The notes beneath the pieces are model-generated. The model saw nothing but the letters and a program-made list of their open reading frames with translations, did not search any database and had not been told where the DNA came from. The position numbers and the translations under genes are program-made. From Acidimicrobiaceae bacterium (GTDB taxonomy: Bacteria; Actinomycetota; Acidimicrobiia; Acidimicrobiales; Bog-793), in the NCBI GenBank assembly GCA_025464005.1, contig JAODBO010000083.1, positions 1 to 64,000 of the forward strand: a stretch of 64,000 nt of DNA. The letters are read 5' to 3'. The number at the start of each line of letters is the position of its first letter. Within the stretch, counting starts at the first letter, position 1. Shown here in pieces: positions 45,801 to 53,900 of this stretch.

Positions 45801-45864
45801 GGCCGGTCGACTCGCCGGCAGCGGGCCCGGCGGCACCGCCTACCGGTCGGCGAGGAACGGATAA
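42856..45864 (+). CDS. LysM and BTAD-domain membrane regulator
   Basis: A 1002-residue protein whose ATG overlaps the stop of the stalk gene (ATGA). Order seen: three N-terminal membrane helices (TVLLLAGVPAALIRLWLLA; VLALVGALWLAAAA; IAGLVLLVSAGSAIGTSVAG), then a LysM domain (YVVRTGDCLASIAAVELGNAGDWPALARLN, about 150-205). A Ser/Thr/Pro-rich linker leads to another membrane helix (LAELALLGVGVLGAAG) and a long cytoplasmic middle part. The C-terminus has an OmpR-like winged helix (VVELVGYLALHDYATTTDRIRDTVF, SLGRVHNVCSAARSALG) and a BTAD helical domain. This architecture could link wall binding outside to gene control inside. It is known in actinobacteria, mostly uncharacterised. The last 25 bases overlap the convergent omega-amidase gene. 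Confidence 0.8.
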   Translation: MNEHSKALVSGIAALLKTVLLLAGVPAALIRLWLLAPGTGSPIEAASWRGGAIWSHAVLALVGALWLAAAANLGRDLVRALRGRLVAPSGSWSARWASRIAGLVLLVSAGSAIGTSVAGATVVPVHAVAPTVSSSPRGGALREQPPAAHVYVVRTGDCLASIAAVELGNAGDWPALARLNMGRLQPDGRRMTDASLIYPGWEIALPGLAEPTRQPTAPLANGTASAETRVAGTAQSVDLAPYHPAAGVVLSTAPTQETMPRHSTTSPRPASSAPTSNAGAHAVPGRADRSGTTRSNREHVATSQRVDALDARVAGAGALPTRQLAELALLGVGVLGAAGVARRLRLLRRLGECLRRPGERLPLPEDSVGRAMAAVDPLAEAALIDWVDAANRILWRAFAGSPEDHELPDVRVVRAGPDGVELHLARAIADTPDGFVPLDGGNVWALDASLGLTELAAMAEGCGRYVPALVPVGDAEDATYLVALGPDQRLALDSLDGSSVDAVLRAILVALRTLPWTDELQVELLGIDAPAPAERCHRLNGSSPAELAELARAGPPDRRSRLAATWASDVLVVVGEPWPPGVDEDLLAAVGRVAGLVTVGGAGTARLVVGESSMVLEPDGIVLRRSTPSREQLELIEAMLVAAAGDPVLDADADCAHANAHTVLESASGPWNLEGPADSGHIEPGASGVAPADPPGADRALLPATREALLAPIAGSPLPPVAGTRDSDAPWRHSGPVEVRVLTRSPAVEGWAAVPSTKDRSRVVELVGYLALHDYATTTDRIRDTVFSRGDRIASLGRVHNVCSAARSALGATPEGNSYLPVSGGGRYRLDRSVSCDWSRFESMRKAATRAGADDAVELLVEALSLVDGPPLADVTSGWDWVMAEGLLTTIVSSIVDCAHHLTTLAAAEGNVQLARWALARGRSVEPWSEILARDAMVVSDLDGDLDGVRRAWRELEHILDDLEGNEPSPETRALYEELTGAAGRLAGSGPGGTAYRSARNG

Positions 45865-46658
45865 CGCCCGCGCACGTCCGCGACGCGCCCGGGATCGATA
45901 CTGGCGAAAAGCAGCTCTTCAGCCGAGCCGGCTTCGGCGGCGACCTCGCCGAAGGGCTCGACGACGACACTTCCTCCCGCGTAGGCCACTCCGCCGCCGC
46001 TGCCCACTCGATTCACCCCCACGACGTAGGCCTGGTTCTCGATCGCTCGTGCGGCGAGAAGCGCCCGCCAGTGGGGCTGGCGAGCGGCGGGCCAGCTGGC
46101 GACGACCACGTAGCAGTCGGTGGCGGTCGCAGCGTTCCAAAACCAGTCCGCGAAGCGCAGGTCGTAACAGATAAACGGCGTGATGCGGACGCCGTCGATC
46201 TCCGCGGTCACGACCGAGCGGCCCGCGCTGTAGTGCTCGTCCTCGCCGCCGTAGCTGAAGGGGTGCACCTTGTCGTAGGAGATCTCCTCGCCGCCGGGAC
46301 CGGCGAGGAGGAAACGGTTCACCGGACGGTCTGTGTCGGCGAGACGGCACGCGAACGAGCCGCCGATCCAGATTCCCCGTGCCGCCGCCTGCCCACGCAG
46401 GAACGTGGCGGTCCGCGCCGACGGTCCCTCGGCCACGACGTCGGTCGCCATCGAGAAGCCGGTCGCGAACATCTCCGGCAGCAGGACGAGTCGTGCGCCA
46501 GAATCCGACGCCGCCTCGACCTTGACGGCGAGGCGTTCGAGGTTGGCGCTCCGGTCCTCCCAGACGATGTCGCACTGGACCGCCGCAATCGCTAATGGCC
46601 CCGCAGCACCATCGTGTGCCGCGCTGCCAGTGGACGTCGCGTCGGAGCCTGTGCTCAT
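45840..46658 (-). CDS. carbon-nitrogen hydrolase, omega-amidase (NIT2/YafV-like)
   Basis: A 272-residue nitrilase-superfamily enzyme starting at the ATG that overlaps the aminotransferase stop (ATGA). The catalytic Glu-Lys-Cys are in LLPEMFATGFSM, YDKVHPFSYGGE and FICYDLRFADWFW. The last two blocks are typical of omega-amidases that act on alpha-ketoglutaramate or alpha-ketosuccinamate. Coupling to an aminotransferase gene fits the glutamine transaminase/omega-amidase route. Its 3' end overlaps the convergent LysM/BTAD gene by 25 bases. Confidence 0.85.
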   Translation of the reverse strand: MSTGSDATSTGSAAHDGAAGPLAIAAVQCDIVWEDRSANLERLAVKVEAASDSGARLVLLPEMFATGFSMATDVVAEGPSARTATFLRGQAAARGIWIGGSFACRLADTDRPVNRFLLAGPGGEEISYDKVHPFSYGGEDEHYSAGRSVVTAEIDGVRITPFICYDLRFADWFWNAATATDCYVVVASWPAARQPHWRALLAARAIENQAYVVGVNRVGSGGGVAYAGGSVVVEPFGEVAAEAGSAEELLFASIDPGRVADVRGRYPFLADR

Positions 46659-47821
46659 CGGGCGAGCACCTGGAGTCGACCGAGTGCCTCCTCGAGCACT
46701 TCCCTCCGCTTGCAAAACGTCCAGCGCACGAGTGGTCGTCCTGCCTCGGGGTCGTCGTAGAAGACCGAGCTCGGGATGGCGACGACACCGCAGCGCTCGG
46801 GGAGCATCATGCAGAAGTCGACGCCGTCCTCGTAGCCGAGAGGCCGCACGTCGGTGGTCACGAAGTACGCGCCCGAAGGTCGGATCGCGTCGAAGCCGAT
46901 CGCGCCCAGCCCTTCGCACAGCAGGTCCCGCCGGCTCCGTAGCGAGTCGGCGACGTTCGACACATATCGCTCGCCGGCGTCCAACGCCGATGCCACGGCG
47001 TACTGGAACGGTGTGCCGCTCACATAGGTGAGGAACTGCTTGACGGTCCGCACCGCCGCGATCAGGGGTGCGGGTGCGCACGCCCAGCCGATCTTCCAGC
47101 CCGTGAAGGAGAACGTCTTGCCGGCCGAGGATATCGTCACCGTCCGCTCGCGCATCCCCGGGATCGAGGCGAGCGGAACGTGCTCGCCCTCGTAGACGAG
47201 ATGCTCGTAGACCTCGTCGGTGACAGCGAGGAGGTCGTGCTCGATGCAGGTCCGCGCGATGAGCTCGAGCTCCTCGCGGGTGAAGACCTTCCCCGTCGGG
47301 TTGTGGGGGGTGTTGACCATCACGAGGCGAGTCCTCGGCGTGATCGCGGCTTCGAGATCGGCGGGGTCGAAGCTCCAGCCCGGACGACGTAGCGGGACGA
47401 CCCGCCGATTCGCGCCCGCCATCGCCGTGCACGCGGCGTAGGAGTCGTAGAACGGCTCGAACATGACGACGTCGTCGCCGACCTCGCAGAGCGCGAGCAA
47501 CGTCGCCGCGACCGCCTCCGTCGCTCCGGCGGTGACGAGCACCTCGTCCTCGGGGTCGTACTCGAGGCCGTAGAAGTGACGCTGATGGTCGGCGACCGCA
47601 TTGCGTAGCTCGGGTATCCCCTTTCCCGGGGGGTACTGGTTGTGTCCGGCGAGCAGTGCATCGACGGCCCACTGCCTGATCTCGGCCGGTCCGTCTGTGT
47701 CAGGGAAGCCCTGCCCGAGATTGATGGACTTCGTGGCGACGGCGAGCGCGGACATCTCCGCGAAGATCGTCGTCGTATAACCCTGTAGCCGCGAGTTGAG
47801 GTACGGAGCGCGAGTCGTCAC
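46655..47821 (-). CDS. class I/II aminotransferase, glutamine-transaminase-K/MtnE-like
   Basis: A 388-residue PLP enzyme; I choose the GTG (VTTRAPYLNSRLQGY), which gives normal family length. Features are INLGQGFPDTDGP, NQYPPGKGIPELRNAVADHQ, the NTPHNPTGKVF block, TDEVYEHLVYEG and the PLP lysine in ISSAGKTFSFTGWKIGW. The pattern is that of kynurenine aminotransferase/glutamine transaminase K and the YbdL methionine aminotransferase. Its end overlaps the omega-amidase start, so both enzymes are made together. The likely job is transamination of keto acids with glutamine, made irreversible by the amidase. Confidence 0.85.
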   Translation of the reverse strand: MTTRAPYLNSRLQGYTTTIFAEMSALAVATKSINLGQGFPDTDGPAEIRQWAVDALLAGHNQYPPGKGIPELRNAVADHQRHFYGLEYDPEDEVLVTAGATEAVAATLLALCEVGDDVVMFEPFYDSYAACTAMAGANRRVVPLRRPGWSFDPADLEAAITPRTRLVMVNTPHNPTGKVFTREELELIARTCIEHDLLAVTDEVYEHLVYEGEHVPLASIPGMRERTVTISSAGKTFSFTGWKIGWACAPAPLIAAVRTVKQFLTYVSGTPFQYAVASALDAGERYVSNVADSLRSRRDLLCEGLGAIGFDAIRPSGAYFVTTDVRPLGYEDGVDFCMMLPERCGVVAIPSSVFYDDPEAGRPLVRWTFCKRREVLEEALGRLQVLAR

Positions 47822-47846
47822 TGCGCCGGATCGTAGCGGGACGATC

Positions 47847-48962
47847 TCAGACGAGCACCTCGGCGAGCGGAACGGCGACCAGCCCGTGCGCCTCTGCGAC
47901 GGGCGCATAGGTGATCACGCCGCCGACGGTGTTCACACCGAGAGCGAGCGACGGGTCTTGGCGGGCGGCCTCGCGCCAGCCGTGCTCGGCGATCGCGATC
48001 GTGTACGGGAGGGTGGCGTTGGTGAGGGCGTGGGTCGAGGTATGGGGCACGGCGCCCGGCATGTTCGCGACACAGTAGAAGACCGAGCCGTGCACCATGA
48101 AGGTCGGATCGGAGTGGGTAGTCGGCCGCGTCGACTCGAAGCAGCCTCCCTGGTCGACCGCAATGTCGACGAGCACCGACCCGGGCCGCATCCGCGCCAC
48201 AAGTTCGTCCGTGACGAGACGCGGCGCTTTGGCGCCGGGCACGAGGACCGCTCCGATCACGAGGTCCGCCTCGAGGCAGGCTTCCTCGATCGCATGAGCG
48301 TTCGAGGCCAGGGTGGCGAGGCGCCCCTGATAGACGGCGTCGACCGCGCGGAGCTTCGCCGGGTCGCGATCGAGCACCTGGACCTCGGCGTGCATGCCGA
48401 CGGCGATCGTGGCGGCATTGATTCCCGACACTCCCGCGCCGATGACGACGACGCGAGCGGGTCGGACTCCGGGAACGCCGCTGATGAGCACGCCGCGGCC
48501 GCCTCCGGGTCGCTGGAGATGCTCGGCGCCGACGAGTGGGGCCATCCTGCCCGCGACCTCGCTCATCGGAGCGAGCAAGGGCAGCGAGCCGTCCTTGGCC
48601 TGGACCGTCTCGTACGCGATCCCGACCGTCCCGGCCTCGAGCAGTGCCTCGGTCCCGTCCTTCGACGCCGCGAGGTGCAGGTAGGTGAAGAGCACGAGGT
48701 CGCTACGCAGCCGGTGGAACTCCTCGGCGATCGGCTCCTTCACCTTGCAGACAAGCTCGGACGCGCCCCACACCTCGTCGGCCGTCGCAAGGATCGCCGC
48801 GCCAGCGCGGACGTACTCGTCGTCGGTGATCGACGAGCCCGCACCTGCAGATCGCTCGACGTAGACGGTGTGGCCCATCGAGACGAGCTCGCGGACACCC
48901 GCCGGCGTCATCGACACGCGGAACTCGTTGTCCTTCAGCTCCCGGGGAATCCCGATCCTCAT
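47847..48962 (-). CDS. ald: alanine dehydrogenase
   Basis: A 371-residue enzyme starting at ATG (MRIGIPRELKDNEFRVSMTPAGVREL), which is diagnostic for the family. Next come VERSAGAGSSITDDEY, the catalytic region KVKEP (substrate Lys) and FTYLHLAAS (His), and the NAD fold VVVIGAGVSGINAATIAVGMHAEVQVLDRD. The protein has the normal family length. It interconverts alanine with pyruvate and ammonia using NAD. It lies about 25 bases upstream of the aminotransferase on the same strand and is divergent from the amino-acid permease. Confidence 0.95.
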   Translation of the reverse strand: MRIGIPRELKDNEFRVSMTPAGVRELVSMGHTVYVERSAGAGSSITDDEYVRAGAAILATADEVWGASELVCKVKEPIAEEFHRLRSDLVLFTYLHLAASKDGTEALLEAGTVGIAYETVQAKDGSLPLLAPMSEVAGRMAPLVGAEHLQRPGGGRGVLISGVPGVRPARVVVIGAGVSGINAATIAVGMHAEVQVLDRDPAKLRAVDAVYQGRLATLASNAHAIEEACLEADLVIGAVLVPGAKAPRLVTDELVARMRPGSVLVDIAVDQGGCFESTRPTTHSDPTFMVHGSVFYCVANMPGAVPHTSTHALTNATLPYTIAIAEHGWREAARQDPSLALGVNTVGGVITYAPVAEAHGLVAVPLAEVLV

Positions 48963-49511
48963 CGCCTGCACCTCGCTCCTTCTGAGTCCACCGACGCAGT
49001 GCGGCCGGGGGGTGCCCGGCCGAGCAGTGCCGTCCGCGAATCGTGTCACCCCAACCCTACCCTCGCAAGTGTTTCCGTCGTCTGGCGGGGTTCTGGCGAC
49101 GATTTCCTGGCCCATGGCGCGGACAAGGAGACGGTCGCCCCCGCCGCCCCCATTTCGCCGAAGTGACACCCGAGGAGCGCATCGCCCCGGAGTCCGAGAT
49201 CGTCCCCCGTCTCGGGCACGAGCTCGACTATCCCTTCGGCCGGCCAGCTGGCCGGCAAGGCCCGCAGCTAGCGGCGGGGCGCGGAGGCGACTGGCGAGAA
49301 AGTGTCGACCCGCACCATCGCGTGGCCTTGGCTTCGGATTTCGCACCGTCTCGCCCACTTGGGCGACTGATTAGTCGGCCGTTAACAGAAGAGCTATGGA
49401 ATTCGTCCACGCGATGGTGCAAGCTACTGGCCGGTGCCGGGGGGTGGCCCGAAGCACCACACGGTGGCCGACGAGACGCCGGAGCGCCGTGGACCATAAG
49501 GGGGTGGACGC
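48963..49511. promoter_or_regulatory. 549-base divergent control region of ald and the permease
   Basis: No gene is supported. Three perfect inverted repeats stand out: GCCGGCCAGCTGGCCGGC (18 bases, 49239-49256), CGCCCA-CT-TGGGCG (49352-49365) and CGACT-GATT-AGTCG (49364-49377), the last two sharing two bases. The AT-richer stretch that follows (GTTAACAGAAGAGC) may hold the permease promoter. The paired dyads are candidates for Lrp-type or other regulator sites. Confidence 0.4.
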
Positions 49512-51134
49512 GTGGACCTCGCAGTGAAGCCGCAGTCGACGGATCTCATCGAGACCAAGGCCGAGAAAGGCCTGAAGGGCGGGGCGCTCGGTCTGATCTC
49601 GAGCGTCGTGATCGGCGTGGCATCCACCGCGCCCGCCTACAGCCTCGCGGCCACGCTCGGGTTCGTCGTCGCGTTCGTCGGGCTGCAGTCGCCGATCGTC
49701 GCCGTGATCGCGTTCGTGCCGATCTTGCTCGTGGCCATCGGCTACAAGGAGCTCAACAAGGTCGACCCGGACTGCGGGACGACCTTCACGTGGGCGACGC
49801 GCGCATTCGGCCCGAAGACCGGCTGGGCGAACGGCTGGGCGATCGTCGCGGCCGATGTGCTCGTCATGGCGAGCCTCGCACAGATTGCGGGGCAGTATCT
49901 CTTCCTGCTGTTCAATGTGCACTCAATCGGCAACAACCCCAGCAGCGGATGGGTGCTGCTCGTAGGGATCCTCTGGATCGTCGCCATGACCTACATCTGC
50001 TACCGCGGCATCGAGCTCTCGGCGAACATCCAGAAGGCGCTGCTCGGGATCGAGCTGACGATGCTGGTCGTGATGTCCGTGGTCGCCCTTGTCAAGGTGG
50101 GCAACGGGAGTGCGCCGCTCGGCCATCTGATTCCGACTTGGTCCTGGTTCAACCCGTTCGACGTGAGCTCCTTCTCGACCTTCATCCAAGGCATGTTGCT
50201 GATGCTCTTCATCTACTGGGGCTGGGACACCGCCGTCTCGGTGAACGAGGAGACCGCCGACACCCACAAGACGCCCGGCCGGGCGGCGGTCATCTCTACC
50301 TTCGTGCTGCTCGCGACGTATGCGCTCGTCATCATCTCGGTGCAGTCCTATGCGGGACTCGGTACGAAAGGCATCGGTCTCGGTAATCCCTCGAACATCA
50401 ACGACGCACTGTCCGGGCTCGGCCACTCGATCTTCGGCACCTCCACGTTCGGCAACGTGCTCTCGCACCTGTTGCTCTTGATGGTGCTCAGCTCCGCCGC
50501 AGCATCGACACAGACGACGATCCTGCCCACGGCGCGCACGACGCTGTCGATGGCTTCGTACGGCTCGATCCCCAGGTCCTTTTCGAAGATGCACCGCAGG
50601 TACCTCACACCGACCGTGTCGACGCTCGTCATGGGCGGCGTCTCGATCGTGTTGTACGTGATCATGAACTACATATCTGCCGGAAGCGTCATCGCCGACT
50701 CCGTGACCGCGATCGGAGTGATGATCGCCTTTTATTACGGCTTTACCGGCTTCGCCTGCGCCTGGTACTTCCGAAAGACGCTGCTCCAAAGCCAGCGCAA
50801 TCTCTGGATGAGGGGCATCCTGCCCGGCATGGGTGGGACGATCCTTTTCTCCATACTCGTCTGGAGCGTGCGACTCGACTGGAGCCCGGGATTCGGCTAC
50901 ACGCACTGGCAGATGACGTTCCCCCCGCATTGGGACGTCGGCGGCGTGTTCATCATCGCTTTCCTGGCAACGCTGCTCGGCGCGATCCTGCTGTTCATCG
51001 GGACACGCGTCTTCCGCCCCTTCTTCCGGGGTGAGACGCTAAGCCGCTCGACGCCCACGCTCGCGCCCGAGGACGCCTCGGGACCCGGAGCCCTCACCGG
51101 TCTCGGCGAGATACACGAGCCGGCGCCGAACTGA
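49512..51134 (+). CDS. APC-superfamily amino acid/amine permease
   Basis: A 540-residue transporter with twelve or more membrane segments, starting at GTG after AAGGGGG. The first helix region (GGALGLISSVVIGVASTAPAYSLAATLGFVVA) and YKELNKVDPDCGTTFTWATRAFGPKTGWANGW are typical of APC amino acid permeases. GWDTAVSVNEETADTHKTPGRAA is the conserved helix 6-7 loop. It is divergent from alanine dehydrogenase and near genes for amine catabolism, so an amino acid, GABA or polyamine substrate is likely. The stop codon lies in the loop of a hairpin. Confidence 0.85.
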   Translation: MDLAVKPQSTDLIETKAEKGLKGGALGLISSVVIGVASTAPAYSLAATLGFVVAFVGLQSPIVAVIAFVPILLVAIGYKELNKVDPDCGTTFTWATRAFGPKTGWANGWAIVAADVLVMASLAQIAGQYLFLLFNVHSIGNNPSSGWVLLVGILWIVAMTYICYRGIELSANIQKALLGIELTMLVVMSVVALVKVGNGSAPLGHLIPTWSWFNPFDVSSFSTFIQGMLLMLFIYWGWDTAVSVNEETADTHKTPGRAAVISTFVLLATYALVIISVQSYAGLGTKGIGLGNPSNINDALSGLGHSIFGTSTFGNVLSHLLLLMVLSSAAASTQTTILPTARTTLSMASYGSIPRSFSKMHRRYLTPTVSTLVMGGVSIVLYVIMNYISAGSVIADSVTAIGVMIAFYYGFTGFACAWYFRKTLLQSQRNLWMRGILPGMGGTILFSILVWSVRLDWSPGFGYTHWQMTFPPHWDVGGVFIIAFLATLLGAILLFIGTRVFRPFFRGETLSRSTPTLAPEDASGPGALTGLGEIHEPAPN

Positions 51135-51145
51135 TCCGCGCCGGC
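51119..51145. terminator. hairpin over the permease stop codon
   Basis: GCCGGCGC and GCGCCGGC form a perfect 8-pair stem with an 11-base loop that holds the permease stop codon. It lies in the 48-base gap between convergent genes, the right place for a shared terminator. There is no T-run. Confidence 0.4.
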
Positions 51146-51182
51146 GTCGTCCGCATCGTCCGCTCCGCGCGGGACGTCGGTG

Positions 51183-53879
51183 CTACGCGATGGACACGTC
51201 CGCTGCGACCAGCTGCGCGGCGTCGTCACCGAGCGCGGGCGGTGACCCAGGCGACGTCTCGGACCGCGAACGGCGACGCCGGCGGAGAAGCGCGACCACG
51301 AAGGCAGCGAGAATGGCCGCGACCGTACCGAACGACAGCCATAAGGCGGCCGTGAGCCCCTCGGGCCAGTAATCGAGCACGACGACGTGGCTCCCCCGAG
51401 GCACGAGGACTTGGAGGAGCGCGCCGGCTCGACGGACCTCGAGGCGGGTGCCTGAAGCGGTCGCTGCGGACCAGCCCGGCTCGCCGTCGATCGCGACCGT
51501 CAGCCACGCGGCACGAGAGGCGGAGACAGCGACCTTTGCGGTCGCGTCCCCGGTGTAGTCGAGCGAAGAGTCGACCGTCCCGTCGCCTACGGCCGAGAAG
51601 TAGGCACCGGCGGGTCCTGGCACGCGGTACAGCGCCTCGGTGCCGACGGTCGCCACTCGCTCGAGTCCGGGAGCGGTCGCCGTGGTGGTGCATGCTTCTA
51701 GCTGCGCTTCGAGCTGGGGATGGTGTGGCTCGAGGGCGACGACCGCCTGCGCAGCGGGAACGCCGAGCGCGACGGGAGGCGTCGAGACTCCCGGTGGCGA
51801 TGCCACCTCGGCCGCGAGATAGCGGACGACGTAGCCGGGGCGACGTGACGGGAACTTGCGGAGCAACCCGGGCTGCTCGACCAGCCACTCGAGGTCGTCG
51901 AGGATCCCCGTCACGTTGCCGGTCGAGTCGGCCCCGCCGCGGGCCAGCGCCGCCGAGACGCACGCGGTCGCGCCGTCGACGAGCCGTAGCGAGCCGTGCA
52001 GCGGCTCGACGAGGTAGCTGACGCCGAGCACTCGAGCCTCAGCTGCTGTCTGCACGTCCGGGGCGAACTGCGTGACGTCGCCCGCGAGCTCGGCGTTGGC
52101 GAGGTCCGGCGCAGGGGCGACCCGCACCCAGAGCGAATAGAGCGCCTTCGGCGTGATGGCGTCGTAGCCGGCGAGCTCGCGCACGCCATAGGCCGCGTTG
52201 AGCTCGGGATAGATGCCGAGTCGCGGCGGCTGGCTGGCGACGTGTCCTCCCCCGAGCGCGACGAGACCGCCGGTCGTGAGTGAGGCGAACGCGCTCACGG
52301 CGCCGTTTCGCGGCAGGTACTGCCTCGACCAGGTGTTGACGGTGAAACTCGCGAGCACGAGCACCGCGGCTTCGGCGACGACGACGACCGAGCCGCCCGA
52401 GAGCGCGCCCCAGCAGCGCGAGCGCCATTCGGCGCGCTGCACCTGCCGGAAGGCCAGGAAGCCCCCGAGCACGGCCAGTGCCGCGAGCGCGAGCCACAGC
52501 CCGTCGAGGCGGTCGTCGCGTTCGACCGACGTGAGCCCACGGTCGGCCACCGCCGCGACAGCCAGTGCGACGGTCACCGTCGCCATGAGCGAGAAGGCCC
52601 CCCACTCGGGCCATCGGGGGCGCTTCGAGCGTAGCTCGTCGAGGCCGACTGCCGCGAGCACCGCGAGCACGTCGCACACGACCAGCAGGCCCCTGCCGAA
52701 GGCCACCGTCCGCAAGCCCGGCACGGCGAGCACGAGCTCGCGAAGTGGCGGGACGCCGAAGGCGATGCCAGCGACGACGAGCGCCGAGATCGCGAGCCCG
52801 ACGACCGCCGGCTGACGCCATCGCCGCACGACGGCGACGAGCGCGCAGCAGAGCACCAGCGGGCCGACGAACGCGGCCGATTCGTAGTACTCCCCCGCGT
52901 TACCAGGACCAAACCACGTGCTCGCCGTGGTGGGAAGTCCCCAAAAGGAAGGATCGACGAAGAGCGCGAGCCCGTGCAGGCCGAGGAAAGACTGCGTAGG
53001 TCGGAGCGAACTCACGCTCTCGTGGAGCACCGGGAGTGCAGGGACCCACACCGGGGCGGAGAGAAGGAGCCCACCCAGCGCACCGGCCGCCACCGAGGCG
53101 AGCTGGCGGACAAGCCGAGGGTGGCGGTCCGGCCCGGCTACACGCCGCGCCGGACCGAGACGCTCGAAGACCAGCACGACGACGAGCTGGACGACCGCGG
53201 CGATCGCCAGCAGCATGAGCACCTCGGGGAAGCCGCCGGCGCACGCGAACGCGACGACGACCGCGAGGCCGAGCGCGCTCTTCCATCCCGGTTTACGGCA
53301 AGCGAGAACGACGAGGCCGAGCACCCACCCGGTCCACTCGGCCACGCCCGTCTGCGGCCATCCGGCCCACGCGGCCATCGGCCCGGCGAGCTCGCCGACG
53401 ACCCCCGCGAGGAGCGCCGCCGTGCGCGAGGTCCGCAGCACGCGGGCGGCGACGTAGCAGCCCATCCCGCCGACGAGAAGCTTGACGACCACCTCGACGG
53501 TGTAGGCGGCAGACAGCGGGAACAGGTAGGCGATGAGGGACGAGAGGCTGGCGGGCGCCGACTGGAGGTTCGCGAGCTCCGGCAGCCCGAGGTCGCTGAA
53601 GGGGTTCCACAGCGGGAGCGCGCCGTGGTGCACGGCCACCCAGTTGAGGTTGAGCCAGACGGCGTCCTGGCGTGCTTGGTCGCCGCTGACGAGATCGTGC
53701 ACACCGGCGACGAGCGGGGAGCCGAGCCCCGCGCTCAGTGCCGTGTCGAAGCTGCCGTACACGGCGCCGTGGACGAGCGCCGGCGCGCACCATGCCAGCG
53801 CCACGGCGACGAGGACGGCGAAGCACGCCAGCTCCGCCGACAGCGGGTGTCGACGTGCGTGCCCTAGCAGCGCACGCAC
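51183..53879 (-). CDS. YfhO-like large membrane protein (GT-C type)
   Basis: An 898-residue protein with about twelve or more membrane segments in the first two thirds and an extracytoplasmic C-terminal domain, closed by a last membrane helix near the end (GLTAALWLSFGTVAAILAAFVVALL). The first outer loop has YGSFDTALSAGLGSP, then GDQARQDAVWLNLNWVAVHHGALPLWNPFSDLGLPELANLQ. The HG-LPLWNP and AN-Q pattern is typical of YfhO-like proteins of the GT-C glycosyltransferase fold. YfhO relatives have been linked to glycosylation of wall polymers. The role here is inference. It lies between the permease and the aldehyde dehydrogenase and seems unrelated to them. Confidence 0.7.
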   Translation of the reverse strand: MRALLGHARRHPLSAELACFAVLVAVALAWCAPALVHGAVYGSFDTALSAGLGSPLVAGVHDLVSGDQARQDAVWLNLNWVAVHHGALPLWNPFSDLGLPELANLQSAPASLSSLIAYLFPLSAAYTVEVVVKLLVGGMGCYVAARVLRTSRTAALLAGVVGELAGPMAAWAGWPQTGVAEWTGWVLGLVVLACRKPGWKSALGLAVVVAFACAGGFPEVLMLLAIAAVVQLVVVLVFERLGPARRVAGPDRHPRLVRQLASVAAGALGGLLLSAPVWVPALPVLHESVSSLRPTQSFLGLHGLALFVDPSFWGLPTTASTWFGPGNAGEYYESAAFVGPLVLCCALVAVVRRWRQPAVVGLAISALVVAGIAFGVPPLRELVLAVPGLRTVAFGRGLLVVCDVLAVLAAVGLDELRSKRPRWPEWGAFSLMATVTVALAVAAVADRGLTSVERDDRLDGLWLALAALAVLGGFLAFRQVQRAEWRSRCWGALSGGSVVVVAEAAVLVLASFTVNTWSRQYLPRNGAVSAFASLTTGGLVALGGGHVASQPPRLGIYPELNAAYGVRELAGYDAITPKALYSLWVRVAPAPDLANAELAGDVTQFAPDVQTAAEARVLGVSYLVEPLHGSLRLVDGATACVSAALARGGADSTGNVTGILDDLEWLVEQPGLLRKFPSRRPGYVVRYLAAEVASPPGVSTPPVALGVPAAQAVVALEPHHPQLEAQLEACTTTATAPGLERVATVGTEALYRVPGPAGAYFSAVGDGTVDSSLDYTGDATAKVAVSASRAAWLTVAIDGEPGWSAATASGTRLEVRRAGALLQVLVPRGSHVVVLDYWPEGLTAALWLSFGTVAAILAAFVVALLRRRRRSRSETSPGSPPALGDDAAQLVAADVSIA

Positions 53880-53900
53880 CTGGGCTAGGGCCCTGCGCGC

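Noticed and set aside
49043-50386. 447-residue plus-strand ORF
   Set aside because: Arginine-rich shadow overlapping the APC permease, which has a good start and twelve membrane segments.
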